64,000 bases of DNA from Prado023 sp963818445. GTDB taxonomy: Bacteria > Actinomycetota > Actinomycetes > S36-B12 > CAIYMF01. Made by a program: the position numbers and the translations under genes. The notes below the pieces were generated by a model. It made no database searches. It saw nothing but the letters and a program-made list of their open reading frames with translations, and was not told the DNA's origin. The stretch is from positions 277,975 to 341,974 of the forward strand of contig CAWFSG010000019.1 of the NCBI GenBank assembly GCA_963818445.1, written 5' to 3'. Below, in pieces: positions 43,715 to 54,098 of this stretch (the first letter of the stretch is position 1; each line of letters opens with the position of its first letter).

Positions 43715-46700
43715 TCAGCCGGCGTTGTAGTAGCTGGCCTCGGGGTGGTGCACGATCAGCGCCGAGGTCGACTGCTCCGGGTGCAGCTGGAACTCCTCGG
43801 AGAGCTCCACGCCGATCCGCGAGGGGTCCAGCAGGTCCATGAGGACCGTCTGCTGCTCCACGTCCGGGCAGGCCGGGTAGCCGAACGAGTATCGCTCCCC
43901 CTGGTAGGACTGCTTGGTGATCAGCTGCGTCCGGTCGACGGCATCGGCGGAGTCGATGCCCAGCTCCGCACGGATCCGGGAGTGCCAGTACTCAGCCAGC
44001 GCCTCAGTGAGCTGGACGCTCAGGCCATGCAGCTCGACGTACTCCCGGTAGGCGTTGGCCGCGAAGAGCTCCGCGGCCGCTGCCGAGACCTCGGAGCCCA
44101 TCGTCACGACGTGGAAGGCCACGACGTCGGGCCGGCCCTCAGCCAGGACCGCCTCGCGGGGCCGGAAGAAGTCCGCAAGGCACAGGTGCCGGTCGCGAGC
44201 CTGGCGCGGGAAGGGCAGCCGATGCAGCTCCACCGGCTGCCAGCCGTTGTCCAGCGGGCGCTCGCCGGCCTCGGCCAGCCCGGCTGGGTCGAGGATCACG
44301 AGCTCGTCGCCCTCGGACCAGCACGGGTAGTAGCCATAGATGACCGCAGCCCCCAGCAACCCCTCGGTGTGGACGCGGTCCAGCCACATCCGCAGCCGAG
44401 GCCGACCCTCAACCTCTACTAGAGCGTTGTAGTCCGGCCCCTCCCCGCGGGAGGACTTCAGCCCCCATTGCCCGAGGAACAGGGCGCGCTCGTCGAGGTA
44501 GGCCGAGTAGTCCGCGAGCCGGATGCCCTTGACCACGCGCGACCCCCAGAACGGCGGCGTCGGCACGGGATTGTCGACGGCGACGTCGCTGCGCGCGGGG
44601 ATCTCGCCCACCTCGCGGGTGCCGCTGCTGCGACGGGCCACCTTGCGCGTGCGCAGCGGGGGCAGCTCGGCACCCGGCTCGCCGCGCTTGACCGACATGA
44701 ACGCGTCCATCAGCCGCAGGCCCTCGAATGCGTCGCGGGCGTAGCGCACGTCGCCGGCGAAGATGCCCGCGAGGTCCTCCTCGACGAACGCGCGGGTCAG
44801 TGCGGCCCCGCCGAGCATGACCGGCCAGCGCTCGGCGACCCCGCGGTCGTTCATCTCCTCGAGGTTCTCCTTCATGATCACCGTGCTCTTCACGAGCAGG
44901 CCCGACATGCCGATCAGGTCGGCGTCGTGCTCGGCGGCGGCCTCGAGGATCGCGTTGACCGGCTGCTTGATCCCGATGTTCACGACCTTGTAGCCGTTGT
45001 TGGTCAGGATGATGTCGACGAGGTTCTTGCCGATGTCGTGGACGTCGCCCTTCACCGTGGCCAGGACGATCGTGCCCTTGCCGGTGGACTCCTCGCCCTC
45101 GACCTTCTCCATGTGCGGCTCGAGGTAGGCCACGGCGGTCTTCATGACCTCGGCGCTGTTCAGCACGAACGGCAGCTGCATGTCGCCGCGGCCGAACAGC
45201 TCGCCGACCTCCTTCATGCCCGCCAGGAGGGTGTCGTTGATGATCTGCAGCGCCGGCTGGGTCAGCAACGCCTCGTCGAGGTCGCCCTCCAGGCCGGAGC
45301 GCTCGCCGTCGATGATCCGTCGCTGCAGCCGCTCGTCCAGCGGCAGGGCTGCGAGCTCCTCGGCCTTGGTCTCCTTGGACACCTGGGCGCTGACGCCTGC
45401 GAAGAGGTCGAGGAACCGGCCCAGTGGGTCATAGCTCACCGTGCCGTCCTCGGCGTACTCCCGGCGGTCGTAGACCAGGTCGCGGGCGACCTTCAGCTGC
45501 TCCTCACCGATCCGGGCGATCGGCAGGATCTTGCTCGCGTGCACGATGGCGGAGTCCAGTCCCGCCTCGATGCACTCGTGGAGGAACACCGAGTTCAGCA
45601 CCTGCCGGGCAGCCGGGTTCAGGCCGAAGGAGACGTTGGACAGGCCGAGGGTGGTCTGCACGTCCGGATGGGCGTGCTTGATCCGCCGGATCGCCTCGAT
45701 GGTCTCGATGCCGTCACGCCGGGTCTCCTCCTGGCCGGTGGCGATCGGGAACGTCAGGCAGTCGACGAGCACGTCCTGCGGGGGGATGCCGTGGTTGTCG
45801 CGCAGGTCGGTGATCAGCCGGTCGGCGACACGCAGCTTCCAGTCCGCGGTGCGCGCCTGGCCCTCCTCGTCGATCGTGAGGGCGACGACCGCGGCGCCGT
45901 ACTCCTTGATCAGCGGGACGATCTGGGCGAACCGCGAGCCCGGGCCGTCGCCGTCCTCGTAGTTCACGGAGTTCACGACTGCCCGCCCGCCGAGCATCTG
46001 CAGGCCAGCCTCGAGGACCGCCGGCTCGGTGGAGTCCAGCACGATCGGCAGGGTGGAGGCGGTGGCCAGCCGGCCGGCCAGCTCACGCATGTCATCCGCC
46101 CCGTCGCGGCCCACGTAGTCCACGCAGAGGTCGAGCAGGTGGGCGCCGTCGCGGATCTGGGCCCGGGCGATCTCGACGCACGCCTCCCAGTCCTGGGCCA
46201 GCATGGCCTCGCGGAAGGCCTTGGACCCGTTGGCGTTCGTCCGCTCCCCGATGGACAGGTACGAGGTGTCCTGGCGGAAGGGCACCGACTGGTAGAGGGA
46301 GGCCGCAGCCGCCTCATTGATGTGGTCGCGGGGCCGGACCTCGCGCCCGCCCACCCGCTCGACCACGGCGCGCAGGTGCTCCGGCGTCGTGCCGCAGCAG
46401 CCACCGACCAGGGCGAGCCCGTAGTCGCTGGTGAAGTGGTCGTGCGCGGCCGCCAGCTCGGCGGGGGTCAGCGGGTAGTGCGCGCCGTCAGCCGTGAGCA
46501 CCGGCAGGCCGGCGTTGGGCATCGCCGAGACAGCCACCTTCGCGTAGCGCGAGAGGTGGCGAAGGTGCTCACTCATCTCCGCCGGCCCGGTCGCGCAGTT
46601 CAGGCCGATCACGTCGATGCCCAGCGGCTCCAGGGCCGTCAGGGCTGCCCCGATCTCGGTGCCGAGCAGCATCGTGCCGGTGGTCTCGACGGTGACCTGG

Positions 46701-47266
46701 GCGATCAGCGCCACCCGGCGCCCGGAGGCGGCCATGGCGCGGCGTGCCCCGATCAGCGCGGCCTTGGCCTGCAGGAGGTCCTGGGCGGTCTCGATGAGCA
46801 CCGCGTCGACCCCGCCCTCGAGGAGCCCGGCCACCTGCTCGGCGTAGGCATCGCGCAGGTCCGCGAACGGTGCGTGGCCCAGGGTGGGCAGCTTCGTGCC
46901 CGGTCCGACCGAGCCGAGCACCCAGCGCGGGCGGTCCGGGGTGGAGTAGCCGTCAGCCACCTCGCGGGCGATCCGGGCGCCGGCCGAGGCAAGCTCGCGG
47001 ATCCGCTCAGGGATGTCGTACTCCCCCAGGTTGGCGAGGTTGGCCCCGAAGGTGTTGGTCTCGACGCAGTCAACCCCCGCATCGAAGTAGGCGGCATGCA
47101 CCGCGGCCACGATGTCGGGCCGGGTCACGTTCAGGATCTCGTTGCATCCCTCGTAGCCCTGGAAGTCATCCAGCGAGGGGTCCTGGGCCTGGAGCATCGT
47201 GCCCATCGCGCCGTCCGCGACGATCACGCGTTCGGTCAGGGCAGTCAGGAAGGAGGGCGTCGACAT
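43715..47266 (-). CDS. metH: Cobalamin-dependent methionine synthase
   Basis: Transfers methyl from 5-methyltetrahydrofolate to homocysteine through cobalamin, 1183 aa from ATG 47266 (the longer upstream frame is not conserved). Domain order is canonical: homocysteine domain with zinc Cys in VGGCCGTTPEHL; pterin domain from YLSIGERTNANGSKAF; cap and B12 domain with GDVHDIGKNLV (the base-off His, near residue 740); and the C-terminal SAM-dependent reactivation domain to SYYNAG. The gene is intact, in contrast to several neighbours. It shares the B12 requirement with KamD/KamE. Confidence 0.96.
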   Translation of the reverse strand: MSTPSFLTALTERVIVADGAMGTMLQAQDPSLDDFQGYEGCNEILNVTRPDIVAAVHAAYFDAGVDCVETNTFGANLANLGEYDIPERIRELASAGARIAREVADGYSTPDRPRWVLGSVGPGTKLPTLGHAPFADLRDAYAEQVAGLLEGGVDAVLIETAQDLLQAKAALIGARRAMAASGRRVALIAQVTVETTGTMLLGTEIGAALTALEPLGIDVIGLNCATGPAEMSEHLRHLSRYAKVAVSAMPNAGLPVLTADGAHYPLTPAELAAAHDHFTSDYGLALVGGCCGTTPEHLRAVVERVGGREVRPRDHINEAAAASLYQSVPFRQDTSYLSIGERTNANGSKAFREAMLAQDWEACVEIARAQIRDGAHLLDLCVDYVGRDGADDMRELAGRLATASTLPIVLDSTEPAVLEAGLQMLGGRAVVNSVNYEDGDGPGSRFAQIVPLIKEYGAAVVALTIDEEGQARTADWKLRVADRLITDLRDNHGIPPQDVLVDCLTFPIATGQEETRRDGIETIEAIRRIKHAHPDVQTTLGLSNVSFGLNPAARQVLNSVFLHECIEAGLDSAIVHASKILPIARIGEEQLKVARDLVYDRREYAEDGTVSYDPLGRFLDLFAGVSAQVSKETKAEELAALPLDERLQRRIIDGERSGLEGDLDEALLTQPALQIINDTLLAGMKEVGELFGRGDMQLPFVLNSAEVMKTAVAYLEPHMEKVEGEESTGKGTIVLATVKGDVHDIGKNLVDIILTNNGYKVVNIGIKQPVNAILEAAAEHDADLIGMSGLLVKSTVIMKENLEEMNDRGVAERWPVMLGGAALTRAFVEEDLAGIFAGDVRYARDAFEGLRLMDAFMSVKRGEPGAELPPLRTRKVARRSSGTREVGEIPARSDVAVDNPVPTPPFWGSRVVKGIRLADYSAYLDERALFLGQWGLKSSRGEGPDYNALVEVEGRPRLRMWLDRVHTEGLLGAAVIYGYYPCWSEGDELVILDPAGLAEAGERPLDNGWQPVELHRLPFPRQARDRHLCLADFFRPREAVLAEGRPDVVAFHVVTMGSEVSAAAAELFAANAYREYVELHGLSVQLTEALAEYWHSRIRAELGIDSADAVDRTQLITKQSYQGERYSFGYPACPDVEQQTVLMDLLDPSRIGVELSEEFQLHPEQSTSALIVHHPEASYYNAG

Positions 47267-47345
47267 AGTGCCCCAAGAGTACGGGCGCCGGCGCCAGGGC
47301 GAGGCATCCGCTTCTGGCGGCTCGGAGCTCAGCATCGGCTCCTTC

Positions 47346-47378
47346 GGCCCGCCAGGGCCTCCCGTGGAGTCGTCCACG
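47346..47378. promoter_or_regulatory. Two small hairpins in the metH leader
   Basis: GGCCC-GCCA-GGGCC (47346-47359) and CGTGGA-GTCG-TCCACG (47363-47378) lie side by side ~80-110 bp upstream of the metH start. They could be part of a structured leader or a bidirectional terminator. I see no B12-box and no convincing SAM or SAH riboswitch match. Confidence 0.25.
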
Positions 47379-47474
47379 TGACCCCCCAGCCGCGCGGCGC
47401 CGTAGCCAACGGCCCCGATGGGGCGTACTGTCGAGGGCGCGGAGCCATTCAGGCTTCCGACCACGGGAGTCCCG

Positions 47475-47609
47475 ATGGCAGACAAGTCCCCCCGCCAGCA
47501 CATGTCCAAGAAACCCGGCAAGTCCATCAAGGAGAAGCGCGCAGACAAGCACGCGAAGACCGATCAGCGCAACCAGGTGGCGACCACGCTGCCGGACAAG
47601 AAGCACTGA
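47475..47609 (+). CDS. Small basic protein (44 aa)
   Basis: Very basic 44-aa protein, rich in Lys and Arg (QHMSKKPGKSIKEKRADKHA), with GGGAG 5-9 bases before its ATG. Similar short Lys-rich proteins are common in actinobacteria and of unknown function; nucleic-acid binding is possible from charge alone. It is divergent from metH. Confidence 0.65.
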   Translation: MADKSPRQHMSKKPGKSIKEKRADKHAKTDQRNQVATTLPDKKH

Positions 47610-47762
47610 CCAGTCCCGCGGTAGCGCATCGGCTCTGAACCCGGGGACGAGGCGGTCGACCGCGCCCCGGTCCCGGGCTGTGGACGAACCGGACAAGCCA
47701 CCCCTTTGCGGGACGTATCCTGTGCTCCGGAAGTCTCACACCGCGCAGCACGAGGACCAGCC

Positions 47763-48394
47763 ATGTTCCGTCCCCCCACCCGAGCCCTCGCCGGGATCAC
47801 CGTCGCCGGCCTGCTCCTGGCCGGCTGCACGAGTGACCGCGAGGACGCGACCGGGACCCCCTCGAGCGGGAGCCCCAGCGCCTCGGCGAGCACCGAAGCC
47901 AGCGCCTTCCCGTCCCCCAGCTCGACCCTGACAGCCGGAGGAGCAGCAGAGCCGTCGAGGAAGCCACGGAGGTCGTACTCGCGTACCGCCAGACGTTCTA
48001 CGGCATCCTGTACAGCGGCGCCCGCAGCCAACCTGAACGACCTGAACAACGTCGCCGCCGGCGACCTGCGTCGACCAGGATCTGCACGAACATCCAGCAG
48101 AGCATCTCAGCGAGCGGTGTCGACGATTCGAGCCAGCAGGCGCGCAAGGTCGTGCTCATCTGCCGCAGCCGGTCAAGGTGGACCTGGATGGACGATCCGC
48201 CCACAGTCGTCCTTGCGGCCTGCGTCGACACAACCGCGATCACCGGAATCGACCCAGGCGGGAGTCCTGGACCGGGCGTCCGCGAGAGAGGCCAGACTAC
48301 ACGCGTCGTCAAGACCACGTACCTCCCAGCGCCTGGCTGGGCCGTTGCCAAAGTCCTACCGCCCAAGGAGCGACCAGCCGATCGGCCATGCTGA
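47763..48394 (+). pseudogene. Lipoprotein gene broken by three frame changes
   Basis: Starts as a lipoprotein: signal peptide with lipobox LLLAGC (Cys22), then a Ser/Thr/Pro-rich linker. The coding sense then moves between frames: EEATEVVLAYRQTFYGILY near 47955-48015, NLNDLNNVAAGDL near 48030-48065, and ICTNIQQSISASGVDDSSQQ on to the stop at 48394 (MDDPPTVVLAACVDTTAITG). Breaks lie near 47945, 48022 and 48072 (one base lost, one gained, one lost). Whether it is a real pseudogene or sequence error is not decidable. No known family is recognised; the pattern with the next gene suggests a secreted two-gene unit. Confidence 0.6.
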
Positions 48395-48457
48395 CGCCAG
48401 CCGCCTTGCGCCATACCGCTTGGGGTCGCCTCATCTGCCCTCGGTACTACAGGGCCC

Positions 48458-49357
48458 GTGCGCAGGCCGATGCCGGGCGGAATGCGAAGCGTCTGCGTCG
48501 GCACGTCGGCGGGATCTGCGGTGCAACTGTCGACATCACGGCTGGGAACCACCTCGACGGCACCGGGCGCGTCTGCTGAAGGTTCCGGGGCCGCCAAGGG
48601 TGGCTCCAAGTCCGCGAGCACGCGGGTGTGCACGTACCAGGGCGACGAGATCGACTGCACCTCCGCCCTCGGTGTGTGGTCCGAGGAGCGGCAGTGCTTC
48701 GTCCAGCGGGTCTCCCCGCAACCCTCGGCTGACCACCCCATCTGGGAGGGCCGGGAGGAAGGCACGATCTACCAGTGCGTCCAGCCGGGGTCGGTGTTCA
48801 GCGCCGGCTCCGGCACCGGCTTCTGGTTCTGGGCGCCCAGCGCAGGAGCCGCAGGGGCGCCGGTGCTCGTCGACCCCGTCACCCTCGCCGAGAAGGCGAT
48901 CGAGCGGATGGAGCTCGATCCCCCCACGATCGGGATGACTCCCCTCACCGCCGGAGCCCCCCTTCTCGTCGGCATGGACGCCTGGCTCTGGATCAACAAC
49001 GCCGGACCGCGTGGGTTCGGACCGATCACCCGCACGGCCACGGCAGGCCCGGTCTCCGTGACTGCCACGGCCGAGGTGACCAAGGTTGTCTGGGAACTCG
49101 GCGATGGGACCCGCCTGACCTGCCGCAGCGCCGGCACCCCGTGGTCGCCCGACAAGGGAACCGGCGCCTCCCCGACCTGCGGACACCGCTACCTCACCCC
49201 GTCCACGACTGAACCCGACGGCACCTTCACGGTCCGCGCCACGGCCCACTGGAAGGTCGAATGGACCGGCGCCGGGCAGTCCGGCGAGATCACCTTCACG
49301 ATGGACGGCGAGCGGCAGCAACCAGTGACCGAGGTCCAAGTCCTCCAGACGGGTTAG
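48458..49357 (+). CDS. Cys-containing exported-type protein, unknown function
   Basis: 299 aa from a GTG start. The conserved-looking part starts TRVCTYQGDEIDCTSALGVW, with regularly placed cysteines and aromatic residues (SGTGFWFWAP), and ends in a beta-rich PKD/Ig-like region (VTKVVWELGDGTRLTC to GEITFTMDGE). Similar proteins in Nocardioides-like genomes are secreted and follow a lipoprotein gene, as here. The N-terminus is unreliable: a signal-like stretch (PLGVASSALGTTGPV) lies upstream in frame without a start, so another frame change is possible. Confidence 0.6.
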   Translation: MRRPMPGGMRSVCVGTSAGSAVQLSTSRLGTTSTAPGASAEGSGAAKGGSKSASTRVCTYQGDEIDCTSALGVWSEERQCFVQRVSPQPSADHPIWEGREEGTIYQCVQPGSVFSAGSGTGFWFWAPSAGAAGAPVLVDPVTLAEKAIERMELDPPTIGMTPLTAGAPLLVGMDAWLWINNAGPRGFGPITRTATAGPVSVTATAEVTKVVWELGDGTRLTCRSAGTPWSPDKGTGASPTCGHRYLTPSTTEPDGTFTVRATAHWKVEWTGAGQSGEITFTMDGERQQPVTEVQVLQTG

Positions 49358-49480
49358 CCCGCCAGTTCGACGCGTCCTCGCGCGTTCCCGGTCATATCTG
49401 GCCCGGAATGCGCATGGACCGGCCGGATTGGCGTGGAATGCCCACGTTGAGTGACCCGGCTGGTCCGCCCGGCGCGAGAC

Positions 49481-51115
<1,635 letters not shown>

Positions 51116-51144
51116 GGGGGTGTGCCTCCTTCGACCGCCCCAGA

Positions 51145-52375
51145 CTAGGAGAGGTCGACCCCCAGAAGCGTGTCGAGCAGGACGCGCACGGCTGCGGGGG
51201 CATCGGCATCGACGCCGACTCCCCCGGCCGCGTCGGAGGCCCACTCGTCAAGGAGCCGCAGCGCGCCTGGCGTGTCGAGGTCATCGGCGATCCGGGCGCG
51301 CACCGCCGCCGCCAGCACGTCGAATGCCGGGGCCGCTCGCCGCCTGCACGCCTGCCCGCAGAGCCAGCTCTCGGCGCTCCGCCCGCTCCAGGTCGGCCGG
51401 CGTCCACTCCCAGTCACTGCGGTAGTGGTGAGCCAGGAGGGCCAGGCGCACGCGGGCCGACGGGACGCCCGCACGTCGAAGGCGGGACACGAAGACCAGG
51501 TTGCCCCGGGACTTGCTCATCTTGTGGCCCTCGTAGCCGACCATCCCGGCGTGCACGAAATGCTTGGCGAACGGGGTCTGCCCCGTGGCGATCCCGGCCT
51601 GGGCCGCGCACATCTCGTGGTGCGGGAAGGCGAGATCGGAGCCGCCGCCCTGAACGTCGAAGCCCATCCCGAGGTGGTCCAGGGCGATGGCCGTGCACTC
51701 GATGTGCCAGCCGGGTCGCCCGTGGCCGAGCCCGGTGTCCCACGCTGGTTCATCAGGGCGCGCGGCCTGCCACAGCATGCAGTCCAGGGGGGTGCGCTTG
51801 CCGGGTCGGTCCGGGTCTCCCCCGCGCTCGGCGAAGATCGCCCGCATGGCTGCCTCATCGAGCCCGGAGACCTCCCCGAACCCAGCAGCCGCCGACGTCG
51901 TGAAGTACAGGTCGCCGTCCACGTCGTACACCGCACCGGCGTCGCGAAGCCGCCCGACCCACGCGACCACCGACGGGATCGACTCGACCGCCCCGACGTA
52001 GTCCCGCGGCGGAAGCACGTTGAGCGCCTCCATGTCCTCGGCGAACAGAGCAGTCTCGGCACGCGCCAGCTCGCGCCAGTCCTGGCCGGTGGCCACCGCG
52101 CGCTCGAGGAGCGGATCATCGATGTCGGTGACGTTCTGGACGTAGTGGACCTCGTGGCCGAGATCACGCCAGTAGCGGTTGACCAGATCGAAGGCGACGT
52201 AGGTCGCGGCGTGCCCCATGTGGGTCGCGTCGTACGGCGTGATCCCGCAGACGTACATCTTCGCCACTGCCCCCGGTGCGGTCGGCCGGACCTGCCCGCT
52301 GCGGGTGTCGAAGAGGCTCAGGGCAGGGCCCTGACCGGACAGCTCGAGGGGCTCGCGCCCGGACCACGACTCCAC
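51145..52375 (-). CDS. mshC: Cysteine:glucosaminyl-inositol ligase MshC (one frame change)
   Basis: ATP-dependent ligase that couples cysteine to GlcN-Ins in mycothiol biosynthesis, related to cysteinyl-tRNA synthetase. Motifs are KMYVCGITPYDATHMGHAA (HIGH-like), HIECTAIALDHLG with zinc ligands, and GHKMSKSRGN. The C-terminal part (APAFDVLAAAVRARIADDLD to the stop) is in another frame; removing one base near 51331-51345 gives 409 aa, close to the 414 aa of M. tuberculosis. GTG 52375 is the chosen start. It marks the organism as mycothiol-producing. Confidence 0.92.
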
Positions 52376-52444
52376 GGGTGCACACCCTAGGCCCTGTTCG
52401 GCACGCGCGCCGACGCACAGCCCGGGCGGACGTAGGCTGGGACG

Positions 52445-53233
52445 GTGCTCGGGATCCTCAGGCAGCGGCGGTGGCTGGGCTTCACCGCCTTCATCCTGGG
52501 GATGCTCGTGCTCTGCGTGATCCTCGCGCGCTGGCAGTGGCACCGCTACCAGTACCGACTCGGCGAGAACGATCGACTCGATGCCGCCCTGTCCGCACCT
52601 GCCGTACCCGTCGACGAGCTCCTCGACGCCGCCCCGGCCGGAACGGCCGCCACCACCCTGCCGCCGGAGCTCGAATGGCGCACGATCACCGCAACGGGGA
52701 CCTTCGACGTTGCCGCCGAGACGGCAGTGCGCCGGCGTCCGCTCGACGGGCGCAACGGGTTCTGGATCGTCACGCCGCTGGTGACCGAGTCCGGTGTCCT
52801 GCTGGTCAACCGGGGATGGGCTCCCGCAGGCAGCGACGCCACGACCGCACCCGATGTCCCCGCGCCCCCCTCCGGCCCGGTCACAGTCACCGGGCGCCTG
52901 CGACCAGCGGAGGCGACCGAGCCCACCGATGTGCCACCTCCTGGCCAGGCCTGGGCCGCCGATCCCGAGGCGCTCGTCGAACCCCCGGAGACACCCCGCT
53001 ACAACGCATACGCCGAGCTCACCTCGAGCTCACCGGACGCCGGCGCTGAGCTCACCGGCCTGCCGGTCCCCGGGCACCGGGGGCTGAACAACCTGGTGTA
53101 CTCGGTCCAGTGGCTGCTCTTCGGCCTCGTGGGCATCGTGGGCTGGTGGCGCCTCATCCAGGTCGAAGGTCGCCGAGACCAGGAGTCCGAGGTCGTCCCG
53201 AGCGATTCGGCGGCCGAGGAGCCGGCCACCTGA
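52445..53233 (+). CDS. SURF1 family cytochrome oxidase assembly protein
   Basis: 262-aa membrane protein with two spans (residues ~11-28 and ~218-240) flanking a periplasmic domain. SURF1 features are present: WQWHRYQYRLGEND, WRTITATGTFD, LVNRGWAPAG and HRGLNNLVYSVQWLLFG. It helps assemble heme-copper oxidases, so the organism respires oxygen. It starts with GTG at 52445, divergent from mshC. Confidence 0.92.
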   Translation: MLGILRQRRWLGFTAFILGMLVLCVILARWQWHRYQYRLGENDRLDAALSAPAVPVDELLDAAPAGTAATTLPPELEWRTITATGTFDVAAETAVRRRPLDGRNGFWIVTPLVTESGVLLVNRGWAPAGSDATTAPDVPAPPSGPVTVTGRLRPAEATEPTDVPPPGQAWAADPEALVEPPETPRYNAYAELTSSSPDAGAELTGLPVPGHRGLNNLVYSVQWLLFGLVGIVGWWRLIQVEGRRDQESEVVPSDSAAEEPAT

Positions 53234-53264
53234 GCCATGCCCCGGAGCAGCCGGACGGCTCGGC

Positions 53265-54098
53265 TCAGCTGATCGCGGCGCCGTTCCACCGATCGACGTG
53301 GTCGAGGACCTCGCCCAGACGATGCACGACGGCGTCAGGCTCCCCCTCCACCGGCCCCCGCTGGTCGTGCGGGATGTCGCTGTGCGGTACGAGGATCGCG
53401 CGCATCCCGACCTGCTGGGCGCCGTGCACGTCGTCCCACGCCCGGTCCCCGACGAACACCGCGCGGGCCGGGTCGTCGACTCCGACCGAGCGCAGTGCCG
53501 CGACGAATGCGTCCTCGTGCGGCTTGCCCACGGGCAGCTCCGAGGAGTAGACGGCGCCATCGATGAGCTCCAGGAGGCCGTCCCGGGCGAAGACCGCCTC
53601 GTGGTGCGTCCGCGGCCACAGCGTGTTCGACAGGACCCCGATGCGGATCCCCCGCTCGCGCAGCGCCAGCATCAGCGGCACGGCGTCCGGGTCGGCATCG
53701 GTGTGCGGGTCCCAGAACCTCAGGTAGGCGGCCAGGGCCTCGCGGTGACGGGCGCTGTCCAGGTCGATCCCGCAGTCGAGCAGCATCTGGTCGAGGTGCC
53801 CGGCGCCGGTGCTGCCCGCACTGTGGTGCTGGGCCTGCCAGCGCTGGATCTCCGCGGCGTACAGGTGCGCCGCGAGGCCGGCGGCATGCCGTGCGTCGTA
53901 CACGCTGGCGTAGGCGTACCAGCCCGCGGTCAGGTCAACCTCGTGCCACGGTGTCAGGGTGCCACCCCAGTCGAAGATGACGGCCTCGACCCGAGCGCCA
54001 GGCGAGCCGGCAGCGCGGGGGGGCCCGGGCGTCGACCCGGCGGCGCCAGAGGCCCCGGGCGTCGAGCCCGAGCCGGGGTCGGCGACGGGGTCCGTCAC
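53265..54098 (-). CDS. HAD-superfamily hydrolase
   Basis: 277 aa with an unusual Pro/Gly/Ala-rich N-terminal tail of ~35 residues before the HAD domain. Motif I is VIFDWGGTLTPW: the nucleophile Asp is kept but the second Asp is replaced by Gly, as in several HAD enzymes that are poor phosphatases. Motif II is VLSNTLWP and motif IV VFVGDRAWDDVHGA. GTG 54098 overlaps the proS stop by 4 bp. The substrate is unknown. Confidence 0.85.
   Translation of the reverse strand: MTDPVADPGSGSTPGASGAAGSTPGPPRAAGSPGARVEAVIFDWGGTLTPWHEVDLTAGWYAYASVYDARHAAGLAAHLYAAEIQRWQAQHHSAGSTGAGHLDQMLLDCGIDLDSARHREALAAYLRFWDPHTDADPDAVPLMLALRERGIRIGVLSNTLWPRTHHEAVFARDGLLELIDGAVYSSELPVGKPHEDAFVAALRSVGVDDPARAVFVGDRAWDDVHGAQQVGMRAILVPHSDIPHDQRGPVEGEPDAVVHRLGEVLDHVDRWNGAAIS

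Noticed and set aside
47267..47474. Cobalamin riboswitch before metH
   Set aside because: No B12-box or other conserved core found on the minus strand, and the leader is shorter than a typical one.
44468..47638. 1056-aa open frame on the plus strand opposite metH
   Set aside because: It is the antisense shadow of an intact, fully conserved metH; its His/Gly/Arg-rich composition reflects high-GC codon complementarity.
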